Below are positions 45,841 to 64,000 of a stretch of 64,000 nucleotides of DNA, piece after piece; position 1 is the stretch's first letter, and the number at the start of each line of letters is the position of its first letter. The position numbers and the translations under genes are program-made. Source of the DNA: Athripsodes cinereus (lineage: Eukaryota > Arthropoda > Insecta > Trichoptera > Leptoceridae); contig OX388307.1 in the NCBI GenBank assembly GCA_947579605.1, positions 10,641,237 through 10,705,236 on the forward strand, given 5' to 3'. Below the pieces are notes generated by a model, which did not search any database, was not told the origin of the DNA, and saw only the letters and a list, made by a program, of their open reading frames with translations.

Positions 45841-46476
45841 ATTCTATTTCATTCATAAATACACAGTATACATTGATATTAAAATAACAAAATAATATTA
45901 CAATACACATAAGAATTAGTTACAAATAGCAAACTTTCAGTTCTCATGTACATTCATCAAACGTTCAACAAAATCTACCAGCACAATACAAAATTAAACC
46001 AATACAATTATTCACAATGTCAAAACAATATACAAATAAATTGTATCAATTTTCCTCTCATCAACATTAACACAAATACACAAATATGTCACATCATGAG
46101 CCTGAATCTCAAAATTGTCGCTAAAAGTGTTATCCCGTCTTATCCGGCTTGTAGCCCTTCTTTATTATTTTTATAAGCTCGTCGCCTCTTGGAGTATTTC
46201 TCACGTCTAATGGCAGGTTATTAAATGTGTTACTTTATATGTGTGATTAATCTTATTCCTGCTTTTTAGTAAATGTAAGAGAATAAACTTGTCACGGTGA
46301 CTTTACAAGTTGTGGAAAAATCTAAGTAATATGGAAAAGCAAATAACCAAACATAATTTAGATATTTTTACAACACACTATGTATAAAAATTATTTATTA
46401 TTAACATGTTCTATATTGCAATGGTTCAATCTTTAAGTCATGAGTAGAGAACTGTAGTTATTACATAAAAAACTAA
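45841..46476. other. AT-rich non-coding, upstream of glycosyltransferase B
   Basis: A poly-T run at 45826 is followed by AT-rich sequence with no clear promoter element. Any promoter of the downstream gene must lie here, but none is recognisable. Confidence 0.4.
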
Positions 46477-49124
46477 TTGTATTTATTGCATATAAGTATT
46501 ACAATGCTTTTTTCATTAAACTATATTAAATTTTCAACAATTCGGTTAAAAAAACATAGCATAAAAATATGTCTTGTAATAATTTTTATATTAATAGGTA
46601 TTTTAATATTTAACAAGAGAAAAACACACAATATCATAAGGAGAATGTATAATGAAACTGCCTTGGATATTATGGATGACGTTCTTCCACCGAATGGTTT
46701 AATATTTTTCATAAACACATCTTTCAATTCCTCTACTCCTGTATACATGGAATTGAAATTTCGGCAAGCTTGCACTGTGGAATCGACTGCTCGAGCACAT
46801 CCCAATTCTACAATTTATATTCTGTACACAAGTCCAGTAAGATATCCTGACGAACAATTGTTATCAACTAAAAAATATACAGCAATAAAACAAGTGTTAA
46901 AACTAAGCAATGTGTATATAAGATCAATTAATTTATTTCGTTTTGTGAAAGGAACTCCAGTGGAAGAATTAGTAACGTCTGGAAGATTGCAAAAATCACA
47001 ATTTCCCAAAGTTCATCTCAGTGATATAATACGTTTAATTGTACTTTGGAAATATGGTGGGACATATTTGGATTTAGATATGGTAATGAAGAAAAGTTTA
47101 TACGATTTAGGGACTAACTTTCTTGGAATAGAATCCCTTCGTGATAAAAATGATTTAGTCAATGGTGTAATGAGTCTGGAAAATTATGGTGTTGGAAGGG
47201 AGATTACAGAAGAGTGTTTGAGGTAAAATATGTACATGTAATACTATAAACTTAGTAAAAATACTAATCTACTGTGTAAATGATAAGAGTAGCAAGTTTA
47301 TCAGACACATTTTTTATTACTGATATTTCCAAATTTGAAAGAAATACAAACATAAATTTCAGGAATAATTCAATATTGAAAGTAATCTTTTACATTAAAT
47401 GTTATAGATATCCAAATAAGCCTTTTTTTAATATTCTCTAATCTACATATTTTGTAGTATAAATATAGATAAATATCACATATTATAAAAGCATAATTGT
47501 ATAAAGGCATCCAGTTTATCATAGGTTTTCCATCATATCACTTCTTTTTTCATTTAGCAAGTAATTATTGATTTGTCATTTTTTTCTAAATATAATTGTT
47601 ACAGGACATTCCAGATTTGGGGCACCCATCCTCCGCCACAAAGAGAAATGGACTTGATTCAATTTTCTCACTTTTAAAAGATTAACATAAAAATTAGCCT
47701 GTTTATTGATTAATCATGAATGTGCAGCTTTGTAAAATATTTCTTTTTGTACATTAAGAATAATAGATTCGGTCGAAACAACATAAGTCAGTCAATACAA
47801 ACTTTTCAGAAATCACAAAAAACAGTTTGTTACAAAATTTTTAATGAATATTGATATCTAACTCAAATCAAAATATAACTTATAGTGTATTTTTTTATTA
47901 TGTACCTTTATTTTTTGTCAAAATATTTTATTTGTATATTAATTTGTTAATTAAAAACCTTTGACTTATGTTGTTTCTCAAATGAACACCATTTCAGGGA
48001 ATAAAAATCAACATTTTCATCCCAGATTATTTATTAAACAACCAAAAATCTATAATTTTCATCACTTTTTCACATCATCACATCACTTCATAAATTTCAG
48101 CCACGTTAGAGGTTGTGAATCAACATAAATGCATTTTGTGTAGTAATGCCATAAGTCACTGACTTGTGTTGTTTTTCTATTGACTTGCCAAGTTAATCAG
48201 CTCAATTTGTATAAAATAGGTAAAAATTACGTGGTTTCTAAATGAAATAACGTGCGTTTCAAGAAAAAGGACACAAATTTAAAAAAAACATATTCGCTAA
48301 AAACCTGACTTATGTTGTTTCTCAAATGACCGATTCAATTAAGAAAATAAGCTCTACTTATACATATTTATATTAAAACTTTTATATACTTCCAGGAACA
48401 TTCAAAAACACTTTGATCCTGAAAGTTGGGCAGGAAATGGGCCATATTTAATAACAAGAGTGATAAAAGAGATATGCAACAACCATAACATATCCACTAT
48501 CAATGAGAGTAACTGTAGAGGTAAGAAAACTATGTTTTTACTGTAAGAATAACATTTATATATTGACTGCATAACATAACATAACTAAATAAATTGTTAA
48601 GTTTATTATAAGCACTGAAATAGTTATTGAATTTTCACTTGGGTTAATCAAGATTCGAATCCAATTGTCAACCAACTCTGGTTTCATGACACATGCATTT
48701 TGTCTACTATTAAGAGTGTAATTTAAATTCTAAAATATTCTTTTTATCACATGTGTGCATTTGCATTTCTAATGATGGCATGTCACAGGGAGTGTGACAT
48801 TTTAATTATTTAAAATACAATGACTCAGGTTTTTTTTGCTAGTTTTAACTTTTCAAAAATTATACTTATATTTTAATTGCAGGTTTTCATCCGGTCCCAT
48901 ACTGGGTTTTCTATCCATTTAACTGGGATGAATGGAAAGTTTTATTTAAACCAGATAATTTTGAGACACTTTTAGAGCAAGTTCAAAGATCTTACGCAGT
49001 ACACCTTTATTCACATGACAGTGATCGGACTGTGGTGGTAAAAAACAAAAGTCAAGTGCTCTACGGGGCTCTTGCTAAAGAGTATTGCCCAGACTGTTAT
49101 GCAAACAGCGGAGACACAATATAA
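46477..49124 (+). CDS. Alpha-1,4-glycosyltransferase (lactosylceramide 4-alpha-galactosyltransferase-like), copy B
   Basis: Three exons: 46477-47222, 48396-48520 and 48883-49124. Exons 2 and 3 have exactly the lengths (125, 242) and phases of copy A, so the genes are tandem duplicates. It encodes 370 aa from the first ATG, or 361 aa from 46504, which looks more like copy A. A signal anchor lies at about residues 29-44. Sugar-binding core: HLSDIIRLIVLWKYGGTYLDLD, with DXD as DLD (199-201). C-terminal: GPYLITRVIKEIC, FHPVPYWVFYPFNW, YCPDCYANSG. Sequons at N59, N84 and N110 are not shared with copy A's N71 in sequence context, except that N84 lies in the matching loop. A Golgi glycolipid glycosyltransferase role is inferred from the family. 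Intron 1 holds a TIR element. Confidence 0.9.
47770..48332. mobile_element. TIR element (MITE) in intron 1 of glycosyltransferase B
   Basis: The left end reads CGGTCGAAACAACATAAGTC. The right end, inverted, reads CGGTCATTTGAGAAACAACA, then TAAGTCAGG. The word GACTTATGTTGTTTCTCAAA recurs internally at 47964, and a variant lies near 48163, as subterminal repeats. No transposase. The flanking ATT on each side is a possible short duplication. Confidence 0.6.
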
Positions 49125-49845
49125 TTCAAATAAGACTTTGATTGTTTCACTTGCCCTTAAACACTCCTTTCGGGAACAGAAAATGGCAACAGAATTCATC
49201 TATTCAAAGTGATTTTCCATGAATTAAATCACCTTTTCGTACAATGCATAAAGTTCAGATATTGTAGTAATAAAATAAGAGGAATGCATTGGTATTTTGC
49301 TTGTTGTTCCAGCTTTCATTTGAAAATTTTGATTTTTCATATTGTAAAATTCAGAAACACATTGTTAATTTAAATTCTAATCATTGGATTTATACGTGTA
49401 TAATTACTATTACACAAAATTTATGAATTCCTTTCCTTTGTATAAAGTGCACTTGAAATTATTTAATAAAATGAATAATAAAGTGTTATGTTGTATTATT
49501 GATGTGTATGTATTTAAGCACAACCAACCTCCTAGACATAGAATTCACAATCATCACCTGAGAATGTGAACTTGCGCCCGTGCAACTAGATGTATATATA
49601 ATACATATTCATGAGAAATATTATACAATAAATTGTTATTCATTTTAACAAAATTATTCAACCAAAGTGTTACAAAGATAATGGCAATACAATTAATGAA
49701 AGCGCATTTGATTTGAAAACAGGGTATTGTCAATTGTAGCAAAATACGAAAGACATTTCTGGCAAATACAAATCACAGTGTAATTTTTTTTATTTTCATA
49801 ATAGAATTCCACTTTTTAACTCTACATTCTATGGAGCACATGGCA
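49125..49845. other. Intergenic, 3' flank of glycosyltransferase B
   Basis: AATAAA-type signals at about 49269 and 49465 could end the transcript. No other gene seen. The two neighbouring genes converge here. Confidence 0.45.
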
Positions 49846-49849
49846 GAGA

Positions 49850-50047
49850 ACTGGTCTCACACTTTTTTCTGTAATTTTTTGAGTGTCTTGCAAAAGGCAG
49901 GTGTTTGAAAAAATAAGACAAAACAAATTTATAATCAGCGATGATTGCCACCCATCCTGAATATCTTAATTTTTGTTGGCATAGAGAGAACAGCTTGCCG
50001 ACTACCCCGCTTGTAGGATATGTCGTGATGGTAAAATAGTAGTAGTA
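49850..50047 (+). repeat. 255-bp retroposon family copy between converging genes
   Basis: CTGTAATTTTTTGAGTGTCT, AAAGGCAGGTGTTTGAAAAA, GCCACCCATCCTGAATATCT, ACCCCGCTTGTAGGATATGT and CGTGATGGTAAAATAGTAGTAG. Family order is kept. Confidence 0.65.
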
Positions 50048-50174
50048 ACTCAACATTATAATTAGATAAATCAATCCATCTCATTTTTCCATAAACATTT
50101 TAATAAATGAAGTAAAATAATAATGAATACAATCATTCAGAAGAAATACAGCATCAATCAATGCAGTTTTTCAT

Positions 50175-59030
<8,856 letters not shown>

Positions 59031-59039
59031 TGGAATATT

Positions 59040-59332
59040 GTAACATCAACATAAGTAAGATGACCTAGTCCAATTTGAAACACCACTTATAATTATATTA
59101 CCTATTTACAGTAAGAAACAATTGTGCGTTAAAGCGGTCCTAGAAAGTGGTAAATTCATACATATTGGAATCACGTCATATTATCAAACTATAAAACAAT
59201 CTAATCTTTACCAACCTCGCCCATTGAGGTATTATAATCATAGAATAATAACTATACTAATTACTTAAGTACTATATGATAATAATAGAATATTACTACA
59301 GATTATAATTTTATTATTATCCACTTCGATCG
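59040..59332. other. Upstream flank of Wdr13
   Basis: AT-rich, with no TATA box or initiator that can be called. The promoter of Wdr13 presumably lies here or in the adjacent TIR element. Confidence 0.4.
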
Positions 59333-59338
59333 AAACAA

Positions 59339-60034
59339 CTAGTATTGTTCAGAATCTGACTATTCGTTCTTATGTATTCGTTCTTCAACTTAACTCGAAG
59401 AACTAAATCCTCAATGCCAAATCTGTTCGGTCTTTTTCGTTCTTTTGAGAAAAATTACATTAAAGTACTATATTTTCAAAGAAACTAAGGTTTAACATCG
59501 CGTGGCAAATAAACACGAACGAGATTTAAATCTTCGTGTGTGTTTTTTTTTGGAAAAAAAACCTTAAGATACTCTATTTTCAAAGATACTAAGGTTTCAT
59601 ATTGCGTGTCAAACGTTGAGAACGAGATTCTTGGATTTAAATCTACGTGTTATTATTTTGGAAAAAACGCCATTGGAGTATTCTATTTTCAAAGGAATTA
59701 AGGTTTTATATCGCGTGTCAAATGTAACAAACATGATTCAAAGATTTAAATCTTTGTGAAGTTGTTTTGGTAAAAATACCATTAGAATACTCTATTTTCA
59801 AAGAGACTAAGGTTTAAAATCGCGTGACATATATCACAAACGAGATTTAAGGATTTAAATCTTCGTGTCGTCTTTTGGGAAAAAGGCCTTTAAAATACTT
59901 TATTTTCAAAGAGACTAAGATGAAAATCGCGTGACAAATTCCACGAACGAGAACGAATGTTAAGAACGAATTGTTTTGAAGAACGATGTCTCAAGTACCG
60001 ATTCCTGAGAAAGAACTGGATTTACCAATACTAG
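59339..60034. mobile_element. TIR element with internal ~108-bp tandem repeats
   Basis: Ends are CTAGTATTG and its inverse CAATACTAG, flanked by AAACAA on each side (59333-59338, 60035-60040). Inside, TATTTTCAAAG recurs at 59471, 59575, 59684, 59793 and 59901 (104-109 bp apart), each unit with ACTAAGGTTT and ATCGCGTG, then GATTTAAATCTTCGTG. Both flanks of the array carry inverted GTTCGTTC/GAACGAA words. No coding content. Class uncertain (hAT-like ends, but a 6-bp rather than 8-bp duplication). Confidence 0.65.
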
Positions 60035-60104
60035 AAACAACTAATACGAAATATTGAACATTGAAGTGACAACTAATTTGACATTTCACACATAATAACC
60101 ATAG

Positions 60105-60127
60105 ACCAAACGTCTATGGTGAATACA
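60105..60127. repeat. 9-bp hairpin
   Basis: ACCATAGAC, loop CAAAC, GTCTATGGT. Short structure, no assigned role. Confidence 0.4.
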
Positions 60128-60146
60128 GATTGAATCATAAACTATA

Positions 60147-60395
60147 TCGATGGCTAACCGGACAAATATTGTAAGTCCACTTTTTGGTAAAATTGAGTTA
60201 TGATACACATTTTGTAAAACGTGACATTGTCTTTGATATTTGAAAATATAATTGATTCACACGCAATACAAACCGAGATATGATCAATTAAAAAATGCAT
60301 ATTAAATACAAATACTTCCCTATTCAAACTTTCATGTCGAGTTTTCTCAAAACTATAAAAAGTGGACATACAATATTTGTCCAGTTAGCCATCGA
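60147..60395. mobile_element. TA-flanked MITE, 249 bp
   Basis: Inverted ends begin TCGATGGCTAACCGGACAAA and, reversed, TCGATGGCTAACTGGACAAA. About 40 bp of TIR continue through ATATTGTA and GTCCACTTTTT with few mismatches. TA on both sides (60145-60146, 60396-60397). Non-coding. Confidence 0.8.
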
Positions 60396-60652
60396 TATTT
60401 ATGTATAATTTAAGTTTTGGAACAAAATAATGTCTTGTTAGAAGAACTTATTATACATGTAGTTTCCCTGATTTCGTCAAAAAAAAGCTGGAGATATCTT
60501 TCTTAAAATCTGCCCACAACTGTACTCTATTTCAATGGTTTCTATCACAACTATTGTATTGCTATCCAATAATATTATAGTTAATATAATATCTACTATA
60601 TAATATTATTATATTCGTCACCAAGTTGTAATTTCTTTACTTCACGCTAAGC

Positions 60653-60694
60653 CTGATGATGAGAGCGGAAATAATTCTTGAAAGCCGGCTTGCG
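60653..60694 (+). ncRNA. Hammerhead-ribozyme-like motif, degenerate
   Basis: CTGATGA, T, then a 5-pair stem II (GAGAG with TTCTT, including G-U pairs), GAAA, self-complementary GCCGGC, TT. The layout is the same as at 34177-34219, including the extra U after CUGAUGA and a palindromic helix III. Helix I has only two pairs, so activity is doubtful. Confidence 0.35.
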
Positions 60695-60809
60695 ACCAAT
60701 AAAGTCACAGTAGTGTTTTACTTACTTATAATTAATTTAACATGAACTTCCACCAAGAACCGTCGGTCAAAAGTATCAACTTTTATATAAAAAAAACAAT
60801 GTCTTTTTA

Positions 60810-61442
60810 TTGTTACTATTCTATACTAAACCCTCACGCCGTGTCCCAAGTGGGGTAGGCAGAGAGAACGGAACGCCAAACAGATCTATTTTTACACACT
60901 TCCTTCGCTTCCTTCACATTCATACAGTGTCTCATACACGCACGTCGGTTCCTCTTACTCAACACGCGGCCGTCCTTGAGAATTTGATCCACGTGATCAA
61001 GCCACGTGGTTCTCGGACGCCCGCGTTTCCTCACACCCTTTCTTTCAGATAAGTATATCCTCTTTGTCATTCTTACCTCGTTCATTCGTTCAACATGCCC
61101 AAACCACCGTAGTTTACTCACGCGCATTCTGTCTACAACACTCTTCTTGCATCCGCTCATTCTTCTAATATCCACATTCTTCACTCTATCACGCAGCGTT
61201 TCACTAACCATTCTTCTCAACGATCGCATCTCTACTGCATTTATTCCACTTTCGTCCTTCTTCAACCACGTCCATGTCTCGCTTGCGTACGTAAGTGACG
61301 GTACCAGAATGGTATTGTGCACCAGCATTTTAGCCATGTTCGACACATTGTTATTGCTGACAATGGGTCGAAGTTCACCGTTTACTCTAGCACAGAGGCG
61401 GCCGGCAATATGTATTTGCGGGGGTTCGGTAAAAAAAAACAT
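60810..61442 (-). pseudogene. LINE C-terminal fragment (family of 51.6 kb)
   Basis: A 202-codon minus-strand frame: LCARVNGELRPIVSNNNVSN, HNTILVPSLTYASETWTWLK, INAVEMRSLRRMVSETLRDR, SKLRWFGHVERMNEVRMTKR, GRPRTTWLDHVDQILKDGRV, then VLSAYPTWDTA at the stop. This is the post-RT (thumb and C-terminal) region of an RTE/Jockey-type LINE. The 3' end reads CCTACCCCACTTGGGACACG and GCGTGAGGG, then TATAGAATAG. The RT core is absent here; a matching RT piece lies at 63570-63955 in the same orientation. Confidence 0.8.
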
Positions 61443-61914
61443 CCTTATAAAGAAATTCTACCCTTCTCTCTTTACCATTAGCGAACACTTCATTTACTCT
61501 GGTATTTTCTGTTCTTAATGTATTCTACGTTTAATTCACCCATTTTAATAGTAATCTATAAGCTAAAACGATAATAATTAATATTATATCAATTTATATA
61601 GGTATATCGTAGATTCTTTAAATTGCATGTAACATGTTGATATAAGCGCGCCCGAATACAAAAAATCTTACAAATAACTAATTATCTGCATAACACAATC
61701 GCGACTATGACTGTCTATAGAAATTTTACCACTAAGTAATAAGTAATAACAGTGTATACGGCTGACCTATGAACCTCACGACGTCAATCTATGCATTTTG
61801 ACACGCTTGGTAGGTAGGTACTAATTCATCGCGTCCACATAACTAATAACAGGAATCCCTTCACATATAAAAACACACTAGTCAAAAAATTTCCGTCAAT
61901 GTACGACAAAATGC
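61443..61914. other. Non-coding stretch before mariner
   Basis: No supported gene. The sequence is AT-rich with no identifiable repeat. Confidence 0.4.
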
Positions 61915-61916
61915 TA

Positions 61917-63211
61917 CGAGGGTGGGTCAATAAGTCCTTAGAAAAGCCGACAGGTGGCGCGACTAGTACTGTAAGCGGTTTGTTTTCATGCAGCGGCACT
62001 ACCGATTCAGTATGCTGCGAAGTTTCAATCAGATTGGTCGTGTTGTTGTGTGTTTCTCGTACATTTGTTTGTTTACAAATTTGCTTGTTTACAAAAATGG
62101 AGAAAATTGAGTTTAGAGCTGTTATTAAACATTTTAATATAAAAGGGTTAACAGCAAAGGAAATAAAAAATTAGTTGGATTTAGTTCATGGCACATCTGC
62201 TCCTTCACTTGCAACTATTTATAACTGGTTAAATGAATTTAAACGTGGTCGTACATCAACAAAGGATGAACCACGCTCAGGACGTCCTGTAGAGGTGACT
62301 ACACCAGAAATGATCAATAAAATCCACGATATGGTGTTAAATGACCGAAGATTAAAGTTGAGTGAGATAATTGAGGTTACAGGGATCTCAAAAGGTAGCG
62401 TCATTTCTATTTTACATGACAAATTGGGCATGAAAAAAATTTCTGCAAGATGGGTGCCGCGTTTGCTCACAGTCGACAATAAACGCAATAGGGTGGTGGC
62501 CTCTAAAGCCCTGTTGTCGCTCATGCAACGCAATCCGGATGAATTTTTTCGTCGCTTTGTGACTGTAGATGAAACATGGATACACCACTATACTCCCGAG
62601 ACGAAAGAACAGTCAAAGCAGTGGATTGCGAAAGGCGAACCATGTCCAAAGAAGGCGAAAACCGTAAAATCAGCTGGTAAGGTTATGGCTACTGTATTTT
62701 GGGATGCACGTGGAATTATTTTCGTTGACTATTTGGAAAAAGGAAAAACAATAACAGGGGATTATTATGCATCTTTATTGGACCAGCTAAAAAAAAAAAT
62801 TGAAGAAAAACGGCCTCATTTAAACAGGAAAAAAATCCTCTTTCATCAGGACAATGCCCGTGTTCACACATGTTTACGATCAATGGCTAAAATTGAAGAA
62901 TTGAAGTTCGAATTGGTTGACCACCCATCGTATTCGCCAGATTTAGCCCCCAGTGACTTTTTCCTTTTCCCAAACTTAAAAAAATGGCTAAGTGGACAAC
63001 GTTTTTTTTCAAATGAAGAAGTCATCGATCGGACAAATGCTTATTTTGAGGACCTTCCGAAAACTTATTTTTCTGACGGTTTAAAAAAAATTGAGAAACG
63101 TCTAACCAAGTGTATTGAGCTCCAAGGAGATTATGTTGAGAAATAAAAAAAAAATACAAAAATAAAAACTGTTTTAATGCTTTTTTCTAAGGACTTATTG
63201 ACCCACCCTCG
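61917..63211 (+). mobile_element. Complete mariner transposon, 1295 bp
   Basis: Perfect 29-bp inverted termini start CGAGGGTGGGTCAATAAGTC, with TA on each side (61915-61916 and 63212-63213). Length, TA target and transposase type are classic mariner. Both ends are identical over the full TIR, which suggests recent activity. Confidence 0.95.
62097..63146 (+). pseudogene. mariner transposase with one nonsense codon
   Basis: ATG at 62097 opens 25 codons (MEKIEFRAVIKHFNIKGLTA...) to a TAG at 62172-62174. The same frame then runs 323 codons to TAA at 63144-63146. Total length about 348 aa, normal for mariner. The helix-turn-helix region has SLATIYNWLNEFKRGRTS, then the linker RSGRP. The catalytic triad is intact and of the D,D34D type: VTVDETWIHHY, LFHQDNARVHT, and YSPDLAPSDFF with exactly 34 residues between the second and third Asp. 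Other family boxes (WVPRLLT, SDFFLFPNLKKWL) are present. The single TAG is the only visible lesion. Confidence 0.92.
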
Positions 63212-63213
63212 TA

Positions 63214-63569
63214 CAAGGCGTATCTCTTACTCCTTTTTACGTGTGAGCATAGTTGTGTTCAATGCTCAAAATGTCCCATATATTTTTAATATCTCCATAC
63301 AATCTTAGCACCACGAACTTAGTATTGAAGTTTTACGTAATGTATGGGTTATCGGTGCAATATTTGATTTAGCACCGTTAGTTCGCTCAACATCCGCACT
63401 AAAATATTCTAACGAACAGTAGCGCTGCATGTTGCAAAGCAATAGTGAATGTGATGACTGTGTTGTTCATATGGTAACTTGAATAATATTATTTTATTGT
63501 TCATGGAAAAATTTATTGATATTTTTTAATTTTAATTATTACATATTGTTAGGTTTCTATCTTTTAAAT
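63214..63569. other. Non-coding stretch after mariner
   Basis: No supported feature. A GTTAGTTCGCTC / GTAGCGCTGC patch is not identified. Confidence 0.4.
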
Positions 63570-63955
63570 TGGGGGTGCGTTTGAACCGCCGCTCATTATC
63601 AAAGAGCCGCCTCTGCTCTAGCACCGGCCACTTTCCTTTTTTCAATGTCCCTATCGCATCTTCCATCCCTGGTAAACATACTTCCCAAATATACATACTC
63701 ACTTACTTGCTCCAAACATTCGTCACCAACTTAATCTCGCAAATCGTTTTTTCATTCTCTCTTTCAAAAACAAGAACTTTCGTCTTCATAGCATTCATTT
63801 TCAAACCATTCAAATTGCAACTATCATACACACACGTAACAATCTCTTGTAAGTCCCTTTCACTCTCAGCCATTAACACCAAATCATCTGCGTACATCAA
63901 TGGATTCACCCGAAACCCATTCAGCTCGACACCAACATACTTAATTTTGATCTAA
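63570..63955 (-). pseudogene. LINE reverse transcriptase fragment (motif C region)
   Basis: The minus-strand frame reads VGVELNGFRVNPLMYADDLV, LMAESERDLQEIV, NLNGLKMNAMKTKVLVFERE. MYADDLV is RT motif C. A frameshift near 63725 moves the rest (CLEQVSEYVYLGSMFTRDGR, CDRDIEKRKVAGAR) into another frame, ending at TGA near 63597. The order fits directly upstream of the C-terminal piece at 60810-61442, so both may be parts of one LINE copy split by intervening sequence that includes the mariner. Confidence 0.7.
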
Positions 63956-64000
63956 AGTTAAATAATGCTAAAACTATTAAAGGTTGACTGAAGACATTAT

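Noticed and set aside
61385..63620. Inverted GGCCGCCTCTG-like words in the two LINE pieces as an inversion breakpoint
   Set aside because: About 11 bp only, and both LINE pieces keep the same orientation, so an inversion is not needed.

Overview
This is an AT-rich eukaryotic window with long introns, few host genes and many transposable-element copies. It fits an insect, most likely a lepidopteran. The grounds are small phase-conserved exons with GT..AG introns, tandem alpha-1,4-glycosyltransferase genes of the arthropod glycosphingolipid type, R1-, CR1- and RTE-type LINEs, tRNA-derived SINEs, a mariner and many short TIR elements. No species can be named from sequence alone.

Host genes are confined to 37-59 kb. 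Two tandem plus-strand paralogues of an alpha-1,4-glycosyltransferase (lactosylceramide 4-alpha-galactosyltransferase-like) lie at 37287-41295 and 46477-49124. Each has three exons with identical intron phases and identical exon 2 and exon 3 lengths (125 and 242 bp). They converge on a complete eleven-exon minus-strand WDR13 orthologue (59030 to 50175, about 434 aa). Its largest intron carries a nearly intact LINE that ends about 25 bp from the downstream acceptor.

Region by region: 1-10.7 kb is AT-rich with LINE 3' ends, SINE fragments, two tandem arrays and a hAT-like MITE. A 5'-truncated R1-clade LINE with a perfect 13-bp target duplication occupies 10777-13008. A CR1-like LINE (minus) lies at 21.2-22.9 kb next to a 120-bp minisatellite. 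From 25.0 to 30.2 kb there is a ~1-kb-armed palindrome later invaded by three different elements, each with its empty site in the opposite arm. From 31 to 36.7 kb there are SINEs, perfect short hairpins, hammerhead-ribozyme-like motifs and MITEs. Intron 1 of the first glycosyltransferase holds a ~0.53-kb-armed foldback. The last 5 kb hold TIR elements, two pieces of a further LINE family and a complete mariner with one nonsense codon.

The host genes show no operon-like cooperation. The paralogues probably act on glycosphingolipid (or related glycan) extension in the Golgi, and WDR13 is an unrelated beta-propeller protein. No bacterial-type system, CRISPR array, rRNA or convincing functional tRNA gene was seen. 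The most unusual material is structural: the nested palindrome, the intronic foldback, a LINE and a short repeat sharing a 3' end, and the ribozyme-like motifs.
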